Source: a virus
Virus record (IMG/VR): IMGVR_UViG_3300045125_000034
Span: 81,205-145,204 of that record
Direction: 5' to 3' (one strand)
DNA length: 64,000 bases
Each line of letters begins with the position of its first letter. The first letter of the stretch is position 1. This document shows, one piece after another, positions 43,914-53,755 of the stretch. The notes under the pieces were generated by a model, which saw only the letters and a list, made by a program, of their open reading frames with translations, was not told the origin of the DNA and made no database searches. A program made the position numbers and the translations under genes.

Positions 43914-44302
43914 CTAGTCCTCTCCAAGAAAATGTTGGTCTCAAATATCTCTTGTTTGTTGATGATGGTGAACAGGATACTTATAGTTATGCTGTTTTCG
44001 TCGGGGCTTGGATTGAATGTAACCTCCAAGTTTTCGACTCTTGGTTCGTATCTTCTGATGATATCCGTGATATGACTTTGCATGACTGCGTAAGTGACGG
44101 GGTTGTAATTCTCAAACAGAAGATCCTGAATACCCGAAGATATCTCGGGGTGGAAAGGCTTCTCGTACCTCTTCAAAAGTATCAGGTTACGGATAGCCCT
44201 CTTGACTGCCTCTGCGTCTTCCTTCACAGCAACATCCTTGGTTACAGGATTAGCCTGAAAGTTTAGGTCCAAGTCGCGGAAATAGTTCTTGCTTGATGCC
44301 AT
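43914..44302 (-). CDS. 25: Baseplate wedge protein gp25
   Basis: Member of the gp25/GPW lysozyme-like-fold family that starts sheath assembly at the baseplate. Sequence landmarks are MASSKNYFRDLDLNFQANPV, DVAVKEDAEAVKRAIRNLIL, RYEKPFHPEISSGIQDLLFE with the conserved E-K-P-F-H-P-E core, then VTYAVMQSHITDIIRRYEPR and the end FLERT(R). About 129 residues (T4: 132). As given, the frame runs on into gp6; a one-base indel near the junction explains this, because TAG-ATG is present at 43911-43916 out of frame. The start ATG overlaps the stop of the upstream gene (TGATGG). Confidence 0.92.
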
Positions 44303-44829
44303 CAGTATTGCCTTATGATCTCAAGTTCTATGAACGAACGATATCTCTCCATCAAACGCATGGTGTCATCGGTATCGCTTGGCACATTGTTCTTGTCATT
44401 CCACTCAACCCGCACAAAGCCAACATACAACTCCTGCTTGCGTAGGGGCAGTATAATGAATGCATCTATGTTCTTGGACTCGTTATAGACCCGCAGAGAT
44501 GACTCCTCGGTTAGTGTTTTTGTCAAACGAATCTTTGAATCGTCTTCCTTGACCATCTCAATCATGTCCCAAAAGATCGTGGTCAGAACATTCTGAAGGT
44601 AGGGGTATTCCATAGACACACCCGGACTGCACGATTCGTGAGACACACTAAATCTCTTCATGGGCGAACCCTCTAGGAACCGCCCTCCATTATGGAACTG
44701 ACCTATCTGAACTCGGTCGGCATCCATGTTGATACGGAGTGATGTCAGCATTTCGTGAATGTGACTGTGCTTAAGGTCGGGCTTTGCCGATATGCACAAC
44801 TCCTTGGGGTCTTCCTTCTTCTGCATCAT
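44302..44829 (-). CDS. GAF-like domain protein of unknown function
   Basis: Intact 175-residue frame starting MMQKKEDPKELCISAKPDLK. Residues about 38-60 read ADRVQIGQFHNGGRF, followed by KRFSVSHESCSPGVSMEYPY, then the end (IILPLRKQELYVGFVRVEW, ERYRSFIELEII). The R-V-x-I-x-Q-F-H-N-G motif and the I-x-x-P-L-x-x-x-x-x-x-x-G-F-V-x-V-x-W strand pair look like a GAF-type fold that occurs in phage proteins of unknown role. It overlaps the small membrane protein upstream (ATGATG/TGA) and gp25 downstream (TGATGG), so all three are coupled. The N-terminal 30 residues are charged and may sit next to the membrane partner. The function is not known. Confidence 0.6.
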   Translation of the reverse strand: MMQKKEDPKELCISAKPDLKHSHIHEMLTSLRINMDADRVQIGQFHNGGRFLEGSPMKRFSVSHESCSPGVSMEYPYLQNVLTTIFWDMIEMVKEDDSKIRLTKTLTEESSLRVYNESKNIDAFIILPLRKQELYVGFVRVEWNDKNNVPSDTDDTMRLMERYRSFIELEIIRQY

Positions 44830-44939
44830 CTCCCGTACTTACGCTTGAGGTAGCCGAAGGTAACCATGATGCCGCCAAAAACACCCGCTATCGCCACTCC
44901 CATGTTTGTCCAAAACTCAATGCTGCTTGTGCTGAACAT
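44826..44939 (-). CDS. Small single-pass membrane protein
   Basis: 37 residues, MFSTSSIEFWTNMGVAIAG then VFGGIMVTFGYLKRKYGR. There is one hydrophobic segment of about 19 residues rich in Gly, Val and Ile, followed by a basic end (KRKYGR), so an N-out/C-in orientation is likely. It ends with TGA overlapping the ATG of the GAF-like gene. In related phages the membrane segment and the GAF-like domain may be one protein, and a small indel here could have split them. Holin or spanin-like function is possible but unsupported. Confidence 0.5.
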   Translation of the reverse strand: MFSTSSIEFWTNMGVAIAGVFGGIMVTFGYLKRKYGR

Positions 44940-44949
44940 ATGAACTCCT

Positions 44950-45249
44950 TTAGCCCCCACAGCCTACATTTTTGCTACCCCAACCCACCGCCGAACCACA
45001 ACTGATAGGATCTCCCAAACGCATCAACTGTCTGCTGTTTACAAACACCATAGACGATCCCTTTACGGATATGGCCAAATGGCAGTTGCCGCTACAGCAA
45101 CACCACCAACAATGCGGTCCCCATCCGTCAAGTTGACGATGTGCTCCTCGACTGTTAACAAACACATTCGAAGACCCCGCTATGTTCTGCCTTGGAGGGT
45201 AACAATCGTGTCCTGTACAGATGTCCCCAAATCGTGCCACTCCTGCCAT
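44950..45249 (-). CDS. PAAR-motif baseplate spike tip protein
   Basis: PAAR proteins cap the central spike and sharpen it for membrane piercing. The intact 99-residue frame has the family layout: MAGVARFGDICTGHDCYPPR, then SSNVFVNSRGAHRQLDGW, then GPHCWWCC with a short frame wobble, VKGSSMVFVNSRQLMRLGD and PISCGSAVGWGSKNVGCGG. The G-D-x-C, H-C/C-H and D-P-I-S-C-G residues are the expected metal-binding set. Its start overlaps the stop of the unknown gene upstream (TAATGG), just after gp5, as expected for a tip sitting on the gp5 needle. Confidence 0.88.
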   Translation of the reverse strand: MAGVARFGDICTGHDCYPPRQNIAGSSNVFVNSRGAHRQLDGWGPHCWWCCCSGNCHLAISVKGSSMVFVNSRQLMRLGDPISCGSAVGWGSKNVGCGG

Positions 45250-46237
45250 TATGGAAAGTATCCTCTCTGTTTCATCCCCTTGAGGTATTCCGCATTTCCT
45301 ACGGGCTTACCATCTAGGTAGAATCTATTCTTGATATTTATGATGAGCCTATCTCTATCTGAAGACCAGTTGTTGCTGACTCTCAGACTAAAAGTCTTGT
45401 CGGAAAACACTCGGATCTCTTGCGTTGAAGGCTCTGATTGTAAACGCGGCGGTGTAGTAGGCACTCCTACCATTCAAGTAAGTAGCAGCCGAGCCGATTG
45501 TCCCGTAGTTCTCTTCGTCAATTTGAAAATCCGTAGGCAAACGGAACGCCTCTAAGAAATAGTCCTTGTCTGTGGGGTCTCCCGGATTGTCGGGAAGATC
45601 CATTTCAGAGATCAGACCATACGCAACACCTGTATCCATGTTCAGGGTTAGGTCAGAGGAAACTCTCCACCAACCACCATGTACTTGATATCGCAGCATT
45701 CGTTGCATTGGTAACGATACACGGACCCATCGTATCCATAAGGGGAGTACGCATTAGACACCCCACCTAGCGTATTTGTGTAAGGTCCGGGTGCGGGATG
45801 GGCGGGGAAGTACAGAGTCCTATTGTTACCATCAAAGTACTGCAACTCTCTAACCGAAAACTGATTGACCATGCTGTTAGTCATAGTCTTGAGTTTCCCC
45901 AACTCTCCAAACTCAATCAAGCAAGCGTCGTTTACTGCTGCTCCGGTTGCTCCCGAAACCAAAGGACCAGATGCTTGGCTCTGATGGTAGTAGTAGGCGG
46001 TAACCCCTATAGCACGGCAACCGTCGCCGGGGTTATTGCCGTTCCGTTTACAACATAAGGTCCATCGGGGTAGTAGAATTCGGGCGGGCGCATACCCTTG
46101 TGGGTGTACCTGCCTAGCCAACCCTTCCACTCTATTGGCTCAGTATTAGAGTATTTGTCAGATCCATCGCCCAAGGTACATTGGGCTTCAACCACATATG
46201 CGTATCTGTTGTATGGGGAGTAAACGGTCCTTCTCAT
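45249..46237 (-). CDS. Unknown baseplate-operon protein
   Basis: About 329 residues. It starts MRRTVYSPYNRYAYVVEAQC, overlapping the gp5 stop by ATGA, and ends MKQRGYFP, overlapping PAAR. Frameshifts lie near 46020, 45690 and 45410. Segments seen are GWLGRYTHKGMRPPEFYYPD, AYYYHQSQASGPLVSGATG, YRYQCNECCDIKYMVVGGEF and SRDRLIIN-type ends. The CNECC cluster may bind a metal or form disulfides. Its place between the spike needle and the tip suggests a spike- or hub-associated virion protein, but I do not recognise the family. Confidence 0.55.
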
Positions 46238-48097
46238 ACGAATTCACCACCATCAACCATGTCGGGAGCATCAGATGGGAAGTTTGTCTCGTATGCAACA
46301 ATAGGAACGGCGGGGATTGCGGGTGAACTGCCTACCGATGGGTCGTTTAGTTGCGTAGCAGCCTTTCCGGGGTATCCTGTGATTAGGGTAGCCTTCCCAC
46401 CCTGAACAGCATACAAACTCGTTGTAGGCAATCCGGGTGCGGCTGTGGGGGCTAGGTTTACGCCCGTGACAGGTTGATTCTGTCCTGCTAGACCTGCGGC
46501 AACGGGCGGTAGTGCAGTTTGTGTCTGTGCACCTGCCGCAGCGGAGTTGGAAGCAAACATTGCTCCAAGGTCTGTTCCTTGGTTTGCTGCCCCCAAAATG
46601 CCTCCTGCCTGCATGTTTCCACCAATACCGCCAATTGCGGAAGCGATTGGGAGTGCTGCTCCTCCTATACCCATCAATCCACCACCAACGGCTAGTAGAC
46701 TTCCAAGATTTAGTGGACCCGCACCTTGACCTATTGACCCCAATCCTGTTCCTTCTACTGCCCCTCCAACTGCCTGACCTATACCACCAACAATACCGCC
46801 TACCGCAGATTGGATTCCTGCCACTACTGACCCTATACCTGAAACTACAGAGTTTAAACCCGAATCCAAACCACCTGCCGCAGATTGGAGTGGATTCGCG
46901 GACTGCTGTGCTTGTTGTGCCGCAGCCTGAACACTATCAAGTTGCGTTGCTTGAGATGCTGCTATTCCACCACCTGCTATGGCACTTGTTGATGTTGTTA
47001 TGGCAGAGGTTGTGGTAACTGTACTTACTGTTGTTACATTTCCTCCTGCCGCTGCCACAGACAATGCTCCCGCCTGCGTACCTGCGTCCCGCACCCGTGG
47101 ACATGAGACCTGTTATGATTGCTCCCGGCGCGACTCCTTCGGGGTTGAAGTCAATGCGTGGGGCAACAAACAACATATTGCCTCCGCTTGCAACCGTGTA
47201 GGTTCCACCCACCTTGTGAACAAAGTCCTTCTTGGTTTCCATGACAATACTGCCATTGACAAGAATCTTTGCATCTCCTGCAATCTCCACCAATAGATCT
47301 TTGCCGACCTTTTGCTTGCTCGTTCCATCAATGTTCAAGTCGCAGTTGCCTTTGATTAAAACACGATTGTTCCCCGCAACAATCTCATAGTTATCGGACT
47401 TTATCTTCTCTACCTTTTTCCCGTCAGGGTGTATCTCCGACCATGTGCCTGCCTTGTGGTAAATGGAGACACGCTCTGCTCCCTCGGTATCGTCCAACTC
47501 AATTATGTGACCTGCTTCGGTCTCTAACACATGATTCTTTGGATATTCTGCTGCATATGGAGTTTCGGGTTCGTTCCAATTACCAACCAAGGCGGTTTGA
47601 ACTCCCTTCTCTACTCCATCTTTCTTTGACTTGACTATGGTTTTGTCTATCTCTTCGTTTCTTGATAATCGGTTTGTATCGGGTTCTCCTGCGTAATCCT
47701 CAGATGGATATTGACCATCGGGGTCATTAAACCCGTCTTCGGGATTAGACATCTTTCCCGTAAGTTCGTCGGGTTCGGGGAATCCCGCGAATGCCTCCAA
47801 AACTATTGGGTCTTGGCAGTTGATGCCGTCACGGAAGAATCCAACCACCCAAGCACCCTTCAATACTCCTGTAGGTGAGCGACCCTTTCCGCTAACTGCT
47901 GCACTTGTTATTGGCTGTAGTGGAGTAGCCCAAGGCAAATCCTCTGTGGGCAGAAGTACTTTGTCGCCTGTGTGAAACCCGAAGCATCTAACCTTTACAC
48001 GCCCCATCATCAGAGGATCATCAATATCCTCAACAACTCCGTGAAACCACACGAAGCCGTTCTTTCCTATTTGGTCATGTACAATAGATGTGTCCAT
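46234..48097 (-). CDS. 5: Baseplate hub/spike protein gp5 without a visible lysozyme domain
   Basis: gp5 forms the membrane-piercing spike below the tube. The N-terminus holds the OB-fold: GKNGFVWFHGVVEDIDDPLM then GRVKVRCFGFHTGDK and LPWATPLQPITSAAVSGKGR with GAWVVGFFRDG. Later come the beta-helix features: NHVLETEAGHIIELDDTEGA, ERVSIYHKAGTWSEIHPDGK, EIVAGNNRVLIKGNCDLNID and so on. A Gly/Ala/Gln-rich tail (GIGGNMQAGGILGAANQGTD) extends to the stop. T4 gp5 has a lysozyme domain between the OB-fold and the helix; here that place holds only a short acidic linker (DELTGKMSNPEDGFNDPDGQ). Length is about 620 residues. A frameshift near 47090 and a GC-rich patch at 47065-47100 join the two parts. 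Confidence 0.85.
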
Positions 48098-48098
48098 A

Positions 48099-49437
48099 TC
48101 AAAGCACCTTTAGCGTAGATTCTTTCTTGTCGGGCAGAGGAGAACTGTAAGAATCCTTTGCTAGAGTCATGATGATGTCATAGTTATCGTGAGTAAACGA
48201 ATGGTTGATCTTGGTAATCATGTAGTTGCCGCTGATATAAGGATCGTATGGGTCATCCTTCTTCGCGGTATCTTCTTGAGACACAATCTTTAGTTCTACA
48301 ATATCGCCAACTCGTCTTCTTGAATCGCTCGGGGGCTACCGCTTGAATATGCACCACATTCATCTGATTCAACAGACTTTGACGATTTAGTGCGTACAGA
48401 TCGTGTGTTTCGTTATCTTCAATACCATCGTATCTGTCGCTATTCTTGGGCAGCACTTTACGGTAACTCATAATCTTGTCGCTATAAGCATCTATTGCGG
48501 ACGGAACAAGAGGGTATTTGTCTATGTGGTCAACATCCGTATAGTTTTGGGAGTAGCGATACACAGAAGCCTCAATCTTCTTTTTGTTTATGTCAAAGGT
48601 CGTAGAATGGAAGAGAAGACTCCTGTACCAAGATCCTGAAGCCTATTGCCTGCACTAAGCACAACAAATTCTGTGAGGTTTGAGAATGAAAGCATATCCT
48701 TGGTTTTATCCACGGGAGCATGCGTATAGGAAGCAACCACAGGCATTGCTTTAAAATGCGAGATCGGCATAAACTGATATGAGCCGTCCAATGATTGGAA
48801 GAACATATAGTCTGCCATACCCGGATTCGACAGAGAAGATGATTTGTTTGCTAGCCAGTTGATGAAGTAAAACGGAGACCAATACGGAACTACTACAGAC
48901 CTTGCTCCGAGTGTCGGGAAGATGTGGGTTCGCTCTTCTTTGTTGGTAATCTCAACACCAACTGCCTCAACTGCGGGGTCTAAGTAATCATCGAATACTG
49001 ATTTGACCATATCGCTGTAGGGCATTCTCGAAAACGACTTGCTGAGTTTGATGGTTGTGTTTTGGAAGAACTCTTCCGATACCAATTCAAGACCCACCAT
49101 AACCGCTTTATCTGAACCCATTTCAGTCCTCTGCGAGATTTTGTAAACTCGCATGTTGAGTTCTATCTTCTTCTGTGGTTGATCTTCTTGACCCGAGCGT
49201 ATAGAAAATGATCTTGACCTTTTCCTCACCAACTAGAGGAAGGTGTCTAGACAATGCTAGAGAATCACCAAAAAGGATGGTTCCTGATAGAGAGTTTGAA
49301 TACAAATCCTCGTAGATTTCAACAGAGTAAATCAGATTCCATATGCTTAATGAAAAGCCGCTTGCTGATGTGAGGGTGATATCCTCAATAATCAGATCGC
49401 CGGGTGCGGCTAGTTTTGCATTGGATACAATTCCCAC
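48099..49437 (-). CDS. 27: Baseplate hub protein (gp27-like)
   Basis: In T4, gp27 is a trimeric torus joining the tail tube to gp5. This gene directly precedes gp5 as in T4-like phages. It starts GTG-GGA-ATT, giving MGIVSNAKLAAPGDLIIED, with ribosome-site bases in the end of gp53. The parts are ISVEIYEDLYSNSLSGTILF, LELVSEEFFQNTTIKLSKSF, VVPYWSPFYFINWLANKSSS, DYMFFQSLDGSYQFMPISH and the end ISGNYMITKINHSFTHDNYD. The last of these, K-I-x-H-x-F-T-x-x-x-Y, resembles the ends of phage hub proteins. About 446 residues (T4: 391). Frameshifts lie near 49210, 48580 and 48310. It is named by position and general look, since the family diverges strongly. Confidence 0.75.
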
Positions 49438-49438
49438 T

Positions 49439-50342
49439 TCAGACTCCGCTTATCTTGTTTCGATTGAATAGTGCAGAGAACTGTTTTAGGGTCTCTTGCA
49501 AGAAGTATGGCTTGAGTAGGTTTATCTCTCTTTTCTCTTCGTTCTTTGTGTACTCATAGTCCGTATTGTTTATGTAACGGGTGAGCCGCATGGATGGGAT
49601 TCTTATGGTATCGTTTGGATTTGTATACAACAGTATTCTTACAGTTACACCATATGTGTCTATGATGGTTGGGTCGATACTACCGCGAGGATCAAGGATT
49701 TCCCACTAGCGTCAACAAAGTGGTGTATTGCCGTGCTATTTGGTTCGATGTAACGAATGTTTGTGGTTATGCGTTTCCCGTTGCTATTGGTAACCGTCAT
49801 AGTTCTTATGCTAGGAACTCCATTGTCCAACCATCCGTCATCCTTTACGACTACCTTCATCATCAGAGGGTCATAAGAAACCGCAGTTAGTTTTTTGGTT
49901 ACTACTTCTCCTCCCTCATATTGAGAGATTTCTACTTCAGTTTCCCCGTTTATTGTTGGCTCGGTTGAATCTATTCTCTGATTCCTCATCACACCATCTG
50001 CATAGAAGAAGGTATCTTCAACATAAACTGCCTTGCCCGGATACTTGTAAGCGATGTAGGAATCCAACTCAGATGTTGTTAGTGGCCACTCATAATAGGG
50101 ATCTATGATTTCATTGAACAGCAGTATGACCCAATGAAGGTCGGATTTGCCGTATATCTTGTGGGCTAGAGTATCGGGTCTTTCGCCCTCTTTTGATTTG
50201 ATATGTTTCGAATAGAGCCTTCTCGGGTCTTGATGTAGTCCGAAAACTTTGCTCGCAAGAGTATGTTTCTTGCTTGCCGTATGTCTACGGTATCTTTGTC
50301 GAGAATGTAGGATGTTACGGGGAAGTATGAGAAATAACTCAT
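49439..50342 (-). CDS. 53: Baseplate wedge protein gp53
   Basis: gp53 clamps wedge arms around the hub. The start is MSYFSYFPVTSYILDKDTVD at 50340-50342 and the N-terminus is reconstructed to IRQARNILLRAKFSDYIKTR. The LysM-like core GERPDTLAHKIYGKSDLHWV then ILLFNEIIDPYYEWPLT is a strong family signature. The C-terminal half, with MTVTNSNGKRITTNIRYIEP, continues after a frameshift near 49690 to SMRLTRYINNTDYEYTKNEE and the end LKPYFLQETLKQFSALF. About 300 residues (T4: 196, though T4-like aquatic phages have longer versions). The start overlaps the gp48 stop region (TAATCATG). Confidence 0.9.
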
Positions 50343-50344
50343 GA

Positions 50345-51583
50345 TTAGAATCCTTGGTCGATTCCGCTGCCGAGACCAGGATCTCCAACTCTTCGAAAAT
50401 TGGTTCTAGTTCATACTTTGTGGGGCAGCACCCGAAGCCGGGTTCTGGGTGCGAATGTTGTGAAGGGGGTATCGCCGTAAGTGATATTGATATCCTTCAA
50501 GCAGCATCTTGCTATTTTTGGAAGGAACATGTTTTTCCTGTGCTTCCGTGCCAAAACCGAATTCTCCATTCAGCAGGGTACTCCAACAACCGACCGCCCG
50601 ATGCTTCCTCTGCTCTCTTGGGCATGGAGTACTTCTTGAACAGGGTCAAGATGTTATAGATGTTGTACAGTTCTTCCTTTGATGTTGGAACAAACTTGTA
50701 GGAGAAAGTAATGACCTTCTTTTCACGCTCTTGAACAAGTTCATAACCATCGGGTTTGCTACTTGACGAGTCATACCTTCATACATCTTGTCAAGTTTTA
50801 GATCGTCACCAAATACAGGCTTGGCAAGAGACGGATAGAGTTTCAGAAGCAGTCTTGAGTGCCTGTCTGCCCATCAACTCGCCTGTACCCTTGCTTAGTG
50901 AGGCTTTGAGGCTGTCTTTTAGTATCATCCGAACCGCCCCCCTTGAAGATGTTGGCTAGTGTTTGGGCTGAGTCTTCTTACTGTGGACATAGCCAAAGCA
51001 GTTGCAGTCAAATCTTCTTCTTGGTATTCCGTGCCATACGATGTCTTTACATTGGAAGGCATATACAAACAAATCGTCTTGTCTACTCTTTTGTTCGCTG
51101 TGTTGAATCCTGTGACTTCTTGGTTGAAGCCAAATTCTCCAGCACTCCATTCCTTTGTTGTAGCCAAAGTTGTCTTTGATTCTCTTGAAGACATCAGCAC
51201 CAACTCCACTAGTAATGAGTGAGGTTATGGCGAATCCGCCATATGCCCCGCCAATTTTGCCCAAGATAGATTCACCAACAGAACCACCAAACCTAGACAA
51301 AAGTTGTTCACCTGCGACTCCACCCAAAATTGATGTTGGAAACTGAATTCCTCCACCCTGAAATGGATTGTCACTATAGGAGTCTTTCTGTGAGTTAAGT
51401 CCTTGACCGCTGGCCTCAAACATCTCAAAGGTCATGAAGTTTTGATACTCAGGACTAGAGCCAAGAGTATAGGGATAGCGAAACACTTGGTTCGCCCCCT
51501 GCGTATTCTCTTGCTACCTTTGGTTGTAACGATGTGCTTGGCTGCTGACCCGAACTTGGGATTCGTTCTTGGTTGTTTGGCAC
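50345..51583 (-). CDS. 48: Baseplate tube cap protein gp48-like
   Basis: gp48 sits between the hub and the tail tube. GTG start at 51581-51583 (MPNNQERIPSSGQQPSTSLQ) behind AAGGAGAACAAA. After a frameshift near 51495 the protein has FRYPYTLGSSPEYQNFMTFE with MFEA; the x-Y-P-x-x-L and Y-x-x-F-x-x-F-x-x pattern occurs in gp48 and gp54 relatives. Then KRVDKTICLYMPSNVKTSYG, a Gly/Ala membrane-like linker, VQEREKKVITFSYKFVPTSK with EELYNIYNILTLFKKYSMP, and LLEYPAEWRIRFWH. This mix of C-L-Y-M-P and x-x-F-x-Y-x-F-x-P is the tube-cap signature. About 413 residues. Frameshifts are frequent (51160, 50940, 50760, 50560, 50420). Confidence 0.75.
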
Positions 51584-51600
51584 TTTGTTCTCCTTACTGC

Positions 51601-51607
51601 TATTTAG
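51601..51607 (-). promoter_or_regulatory. Possible late promoter for the baseplate operon
   Basis: TATTTAG on the plus strand reads CTAAATA, 18 bases before the gp48 GTG. Together with the plus-strand TATAAATA at 51617 it makes a divergent late-promoter region between the two virion operons. Confidence 0.4.
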
Positions 51608-51616
51608 TAGATGTTT

Positions 51617-51624
51617 TATAAATA
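51617..51624 (+). promoter_or_regulatory. T4-type late promoter (TATAAATA)
   Basis: Exact TATAAATA, 11 bases before the proposed gp4 start region, preceded by a T-rich stretch. It should drive gp4 and the plus-strand virion genes downstream. Confidence 0.65.
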
Positions 51625-51635
51625 GAGGATAGGAG

Positions 51636-52103
51636 ATACGGTCATCGGAACCTTCAAGACATACAAGGGGTTCTACCGCCCACAGAACCCGCAAAAGTAC
51701 AAAGGCGACCCCACCAAATGTGTCTATCGTTCGTTGTGGGAACGCCGCCTTATGCAGTACTGCGACCTGACAGAATCCATCCTGAAGTGGTCTTCGGAGG
51801 AAATCATCGTCCCATACCGCTCGCCCGTGGACGGGAAGGTACACAGGTGCTTCGTTGACTTTGGATCAAGGCTAAGAACTCACAGGGGCTAGAGGAATGC
51901 ATGCTAATAGAGATCAAGCCAAAGAAAATGACCGTCCAACCCATCACGGAGGGTAGTAGATGACCCGTAACAAGATCAACGAGATACGAGATTGGATGGT
52001 CAACAGCAGCAAGTGGGAAGCCGCTAGGGCTTTCTGTGCTGACAGGGGATGGAAGTTCAAGATCCTGACGGAAGAAGAGATCTTCGGTAAGGCTACGGCA
52101 TGA
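51636..52103 (+). CDS. 4: Head completion protein gp4
   Basis: T4 gp4 is needed to finish filled heads and has an endonuclease-like fold. The frame runs from VIGTFKTYKGFYRPQNPQKY, the family N-terminus, to CVYRSLWERRLMQYCDLTES then ILKWSSEEIIVPYRSPVDGK and HRCFVDF. After a frameshift near 51863 it continues MLIEIKPKKMTVQP, DWMVNSSKWEAARAFCADRG, WKFKILTEEEIFG. The E-I-K-P-K and D-F residues match the nuclease-like core. No clean start codon is present; ATAACG-like bases after AGGATAGGAG suggest that one base was lost from ATG. The TGA overlaps the next ATG (GCATGA). About 155 residues. Confidence 0.9.
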
Positions 52104-52690
52104 GTAAGAAAGATGTCCTAAAGGTAGTTCGTCAGTTCCGCTTTGAGGACATGGACATGGGCCCTCCAAGAAGGCTACCTATTGGCTCAAGGATAACCTA
52201 ACCCGTATAAAGCCTATGAGTCAGGAGGCTATTCTTCGCTCAGGGTGCAGTCGCCCAATTCTATCAAACCCGGCAAGATGTACTTCTTCTCCTATGACCC
52301 CAAAGGCAAGATGACCATGCCATTCTACGACCAATTCCCCTTGGTTGTGGTCTTGAACTACGAGAAGGATGGCTTCTTGGCACTAAATCTCCACTACCTA
52401 CGGTTCCATAACCGTGCCGTATTCCTGAACCTGACTTGATTGACTTTGCGGATGCCGTGGATTGGTTTGAAGACCCCAAGGCATCCATGCTCTTGGAGTA
52501 TTACCTTCTCAAGAAAAGCCCATCCATGCGTAAGTTTCTAAAGGCATGCATCAAGAGTTACCGATACGGGCATTTCCTGTCGGGGTGGTTCAGGTATCCC
52601 CACGATTGGAAGGTAGTACCATTTTTGCCCCTAGATAGATTTCAGAAGGCTTCACGCGAAGAGGTTTGGAAATGGGCGGGTTCCCTATAA
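52100..52690 (+). CDS. Conserved T4-like protein of unknown function
   Basis: About 197 residues. It starts MSKKDVLKVVRQFRFEDM, overlapping the gp4 stop by ATGA. Frameshifts lie near 52160 and 52240. Later parts are KATYWLKDNLTRIKPMSQEA, KPGKMYFFSYDPKGKMTMPF and YDQFPLVVVLNYEKDGFLAL with NLHYL, then MLLEYYLLKKSPSMRKFLKA, SYRYGHFLSGWFRYPHDWKV and LPLDRFQKASREEVWK. The F-S-Y-D-P-K-x-K-x-x-x-P-x-Y-D-x-F-P-L motif and the N-L-H-Y-L motif occur in a protein found in the same region of many T4-like aquatic phages. It may act in head-tail completion or DNA-end handling; neither is shown. Confidence 0.65.
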
Positions 52691-52699
52691 AGGAGTAAA

Positions 52700-53720
52700 A
52701 TGGCTCTCAACAATGTATTCAAATCATTCATGGATTTGGTAAGTCCGTCTCTCCTCTTCGTGGGACACCACCCAAAGAACAAAGACGGGAGCATCATTTG
52801 CTGAAGAAATAGTTGCATTCTCTCGTAATGTTGGGTTCATGCGTAACAATCGTTACTGCATACTATTTCAGGGAGAGCCACAAGCCGCAGCAGCAATTCC
52901 TGTGGACAGTAAAAGACTATCCATCAGTTGTTCATCGGTGACCTTTCCCGAATCTACATTTCAGACCGTAGAAAGAGATATAGCAGGACCAAAGCAAACG
53001 ATTCCGTTCGTTCAGCAGTTTGGAGATAGTAGTGCCGCATTTAGTTTCTTATGCGGAGCAGACTTATACGAGTACTTGGTCTTTAGGTCATGGCAAAGAA
53101 TGATTATAGACCCCGTATTTCGTTACAACGCATTCTACGATGACTACGCTAAAAACTGCACACTTACCGTGATGTTGCTACCTCAATATGTACGAAACTA
53201 TAACGAGGCGTTGGAGCGTCTTGAGGCTAACGAAGTCTATGGTATAACCCTAAGTGAAATATACCCAAAGACAGTTGCTCTACAGCAGAGTTCAAACAGA
53301 TTCAAGCAACGCTTCCTTGACCGTCAATGTTAACTTTGGTTTCCGTGAGATGATTCCATTCAGAGATTACACAGACGATTTCCGTTACGCTATGGCTGCA
53401 CTAAATCAGGGCAGGGCGTTCAAACTATACCCATCCCCGATGGCATCAAGAAAAACTACAGCGAAGCAGAAGCACAGAAATTCAAGAGCATGTTCTTGGC
53501 GCAGAAGCCCTTGGGAACAAACAAGGAAAATATTGTGTACCCGCGGTGATGCAACCACAAGGCATGCCCAAGGCTACTTGACCGCCAGAGCCACAAAACT
53601 TACAAGCATCTACAAATGTGGTATTGCCACCTCAGCCTCAAGAATACTGCTGCAAATGTGTTCCTCAACAACCTAATCACATCAGGCATCAATACTGCCG
53701 CCCTATTCAAAGGCATCTAA
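52700..53720 (+). CDS. 54: Baseplate tail-tube initiator gp54
   Basis: T4 gp54 starts tube polymerisation on gp48. Start MALNNVFKSFMDLVSPSLLF behind AAGGAG. After a frameshift near 52800 come EEIVAFSRNVGFMRNNRYCI, RLSISCSSVTFPESTFQTVE with the C-S-x-x-x-P-x-x-T pattern, DIAGPKQTIPFVQQFGDSSA, SFLCGADLYEYLVFRSWQRM, CTLTVMLLPQ and GITLSEIYPKTVAL. These match the tube-protein fold shared by gp19, gp48 and gp54. The C-terminus, broken by several frameshifts after 53440, ends with NNLITSGINTAALFKGI. About 340 residues (T4: 320). The TAA overlaps a CTAAATA late-promoter-like site. Confidence 0.82.
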
Positions 53721-53723
53721 ATA
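53717..53723 (+). promoter_or_regulatory. Possible late promoter before gp26
   Basis: CTAAATA overlapping the gp54 stop codon, 33 bases before the gp26 ATG. It is one base off the TATAAATA core but like the sites at 51601 and 3115. Confidence 0.35.
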
Positions 53724-53755
53724 CTGAAAGACATCATGTCCAAGGAGAATAAACT

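Noticed and set aside
45334-45341. CATAAATA late-promoter-like octamer
   Set aside because: It lies inside the coding sequence of the unknown gene about 90 bases before PAAR, and the genes there are tightly coupled, so a promoter is not needed.
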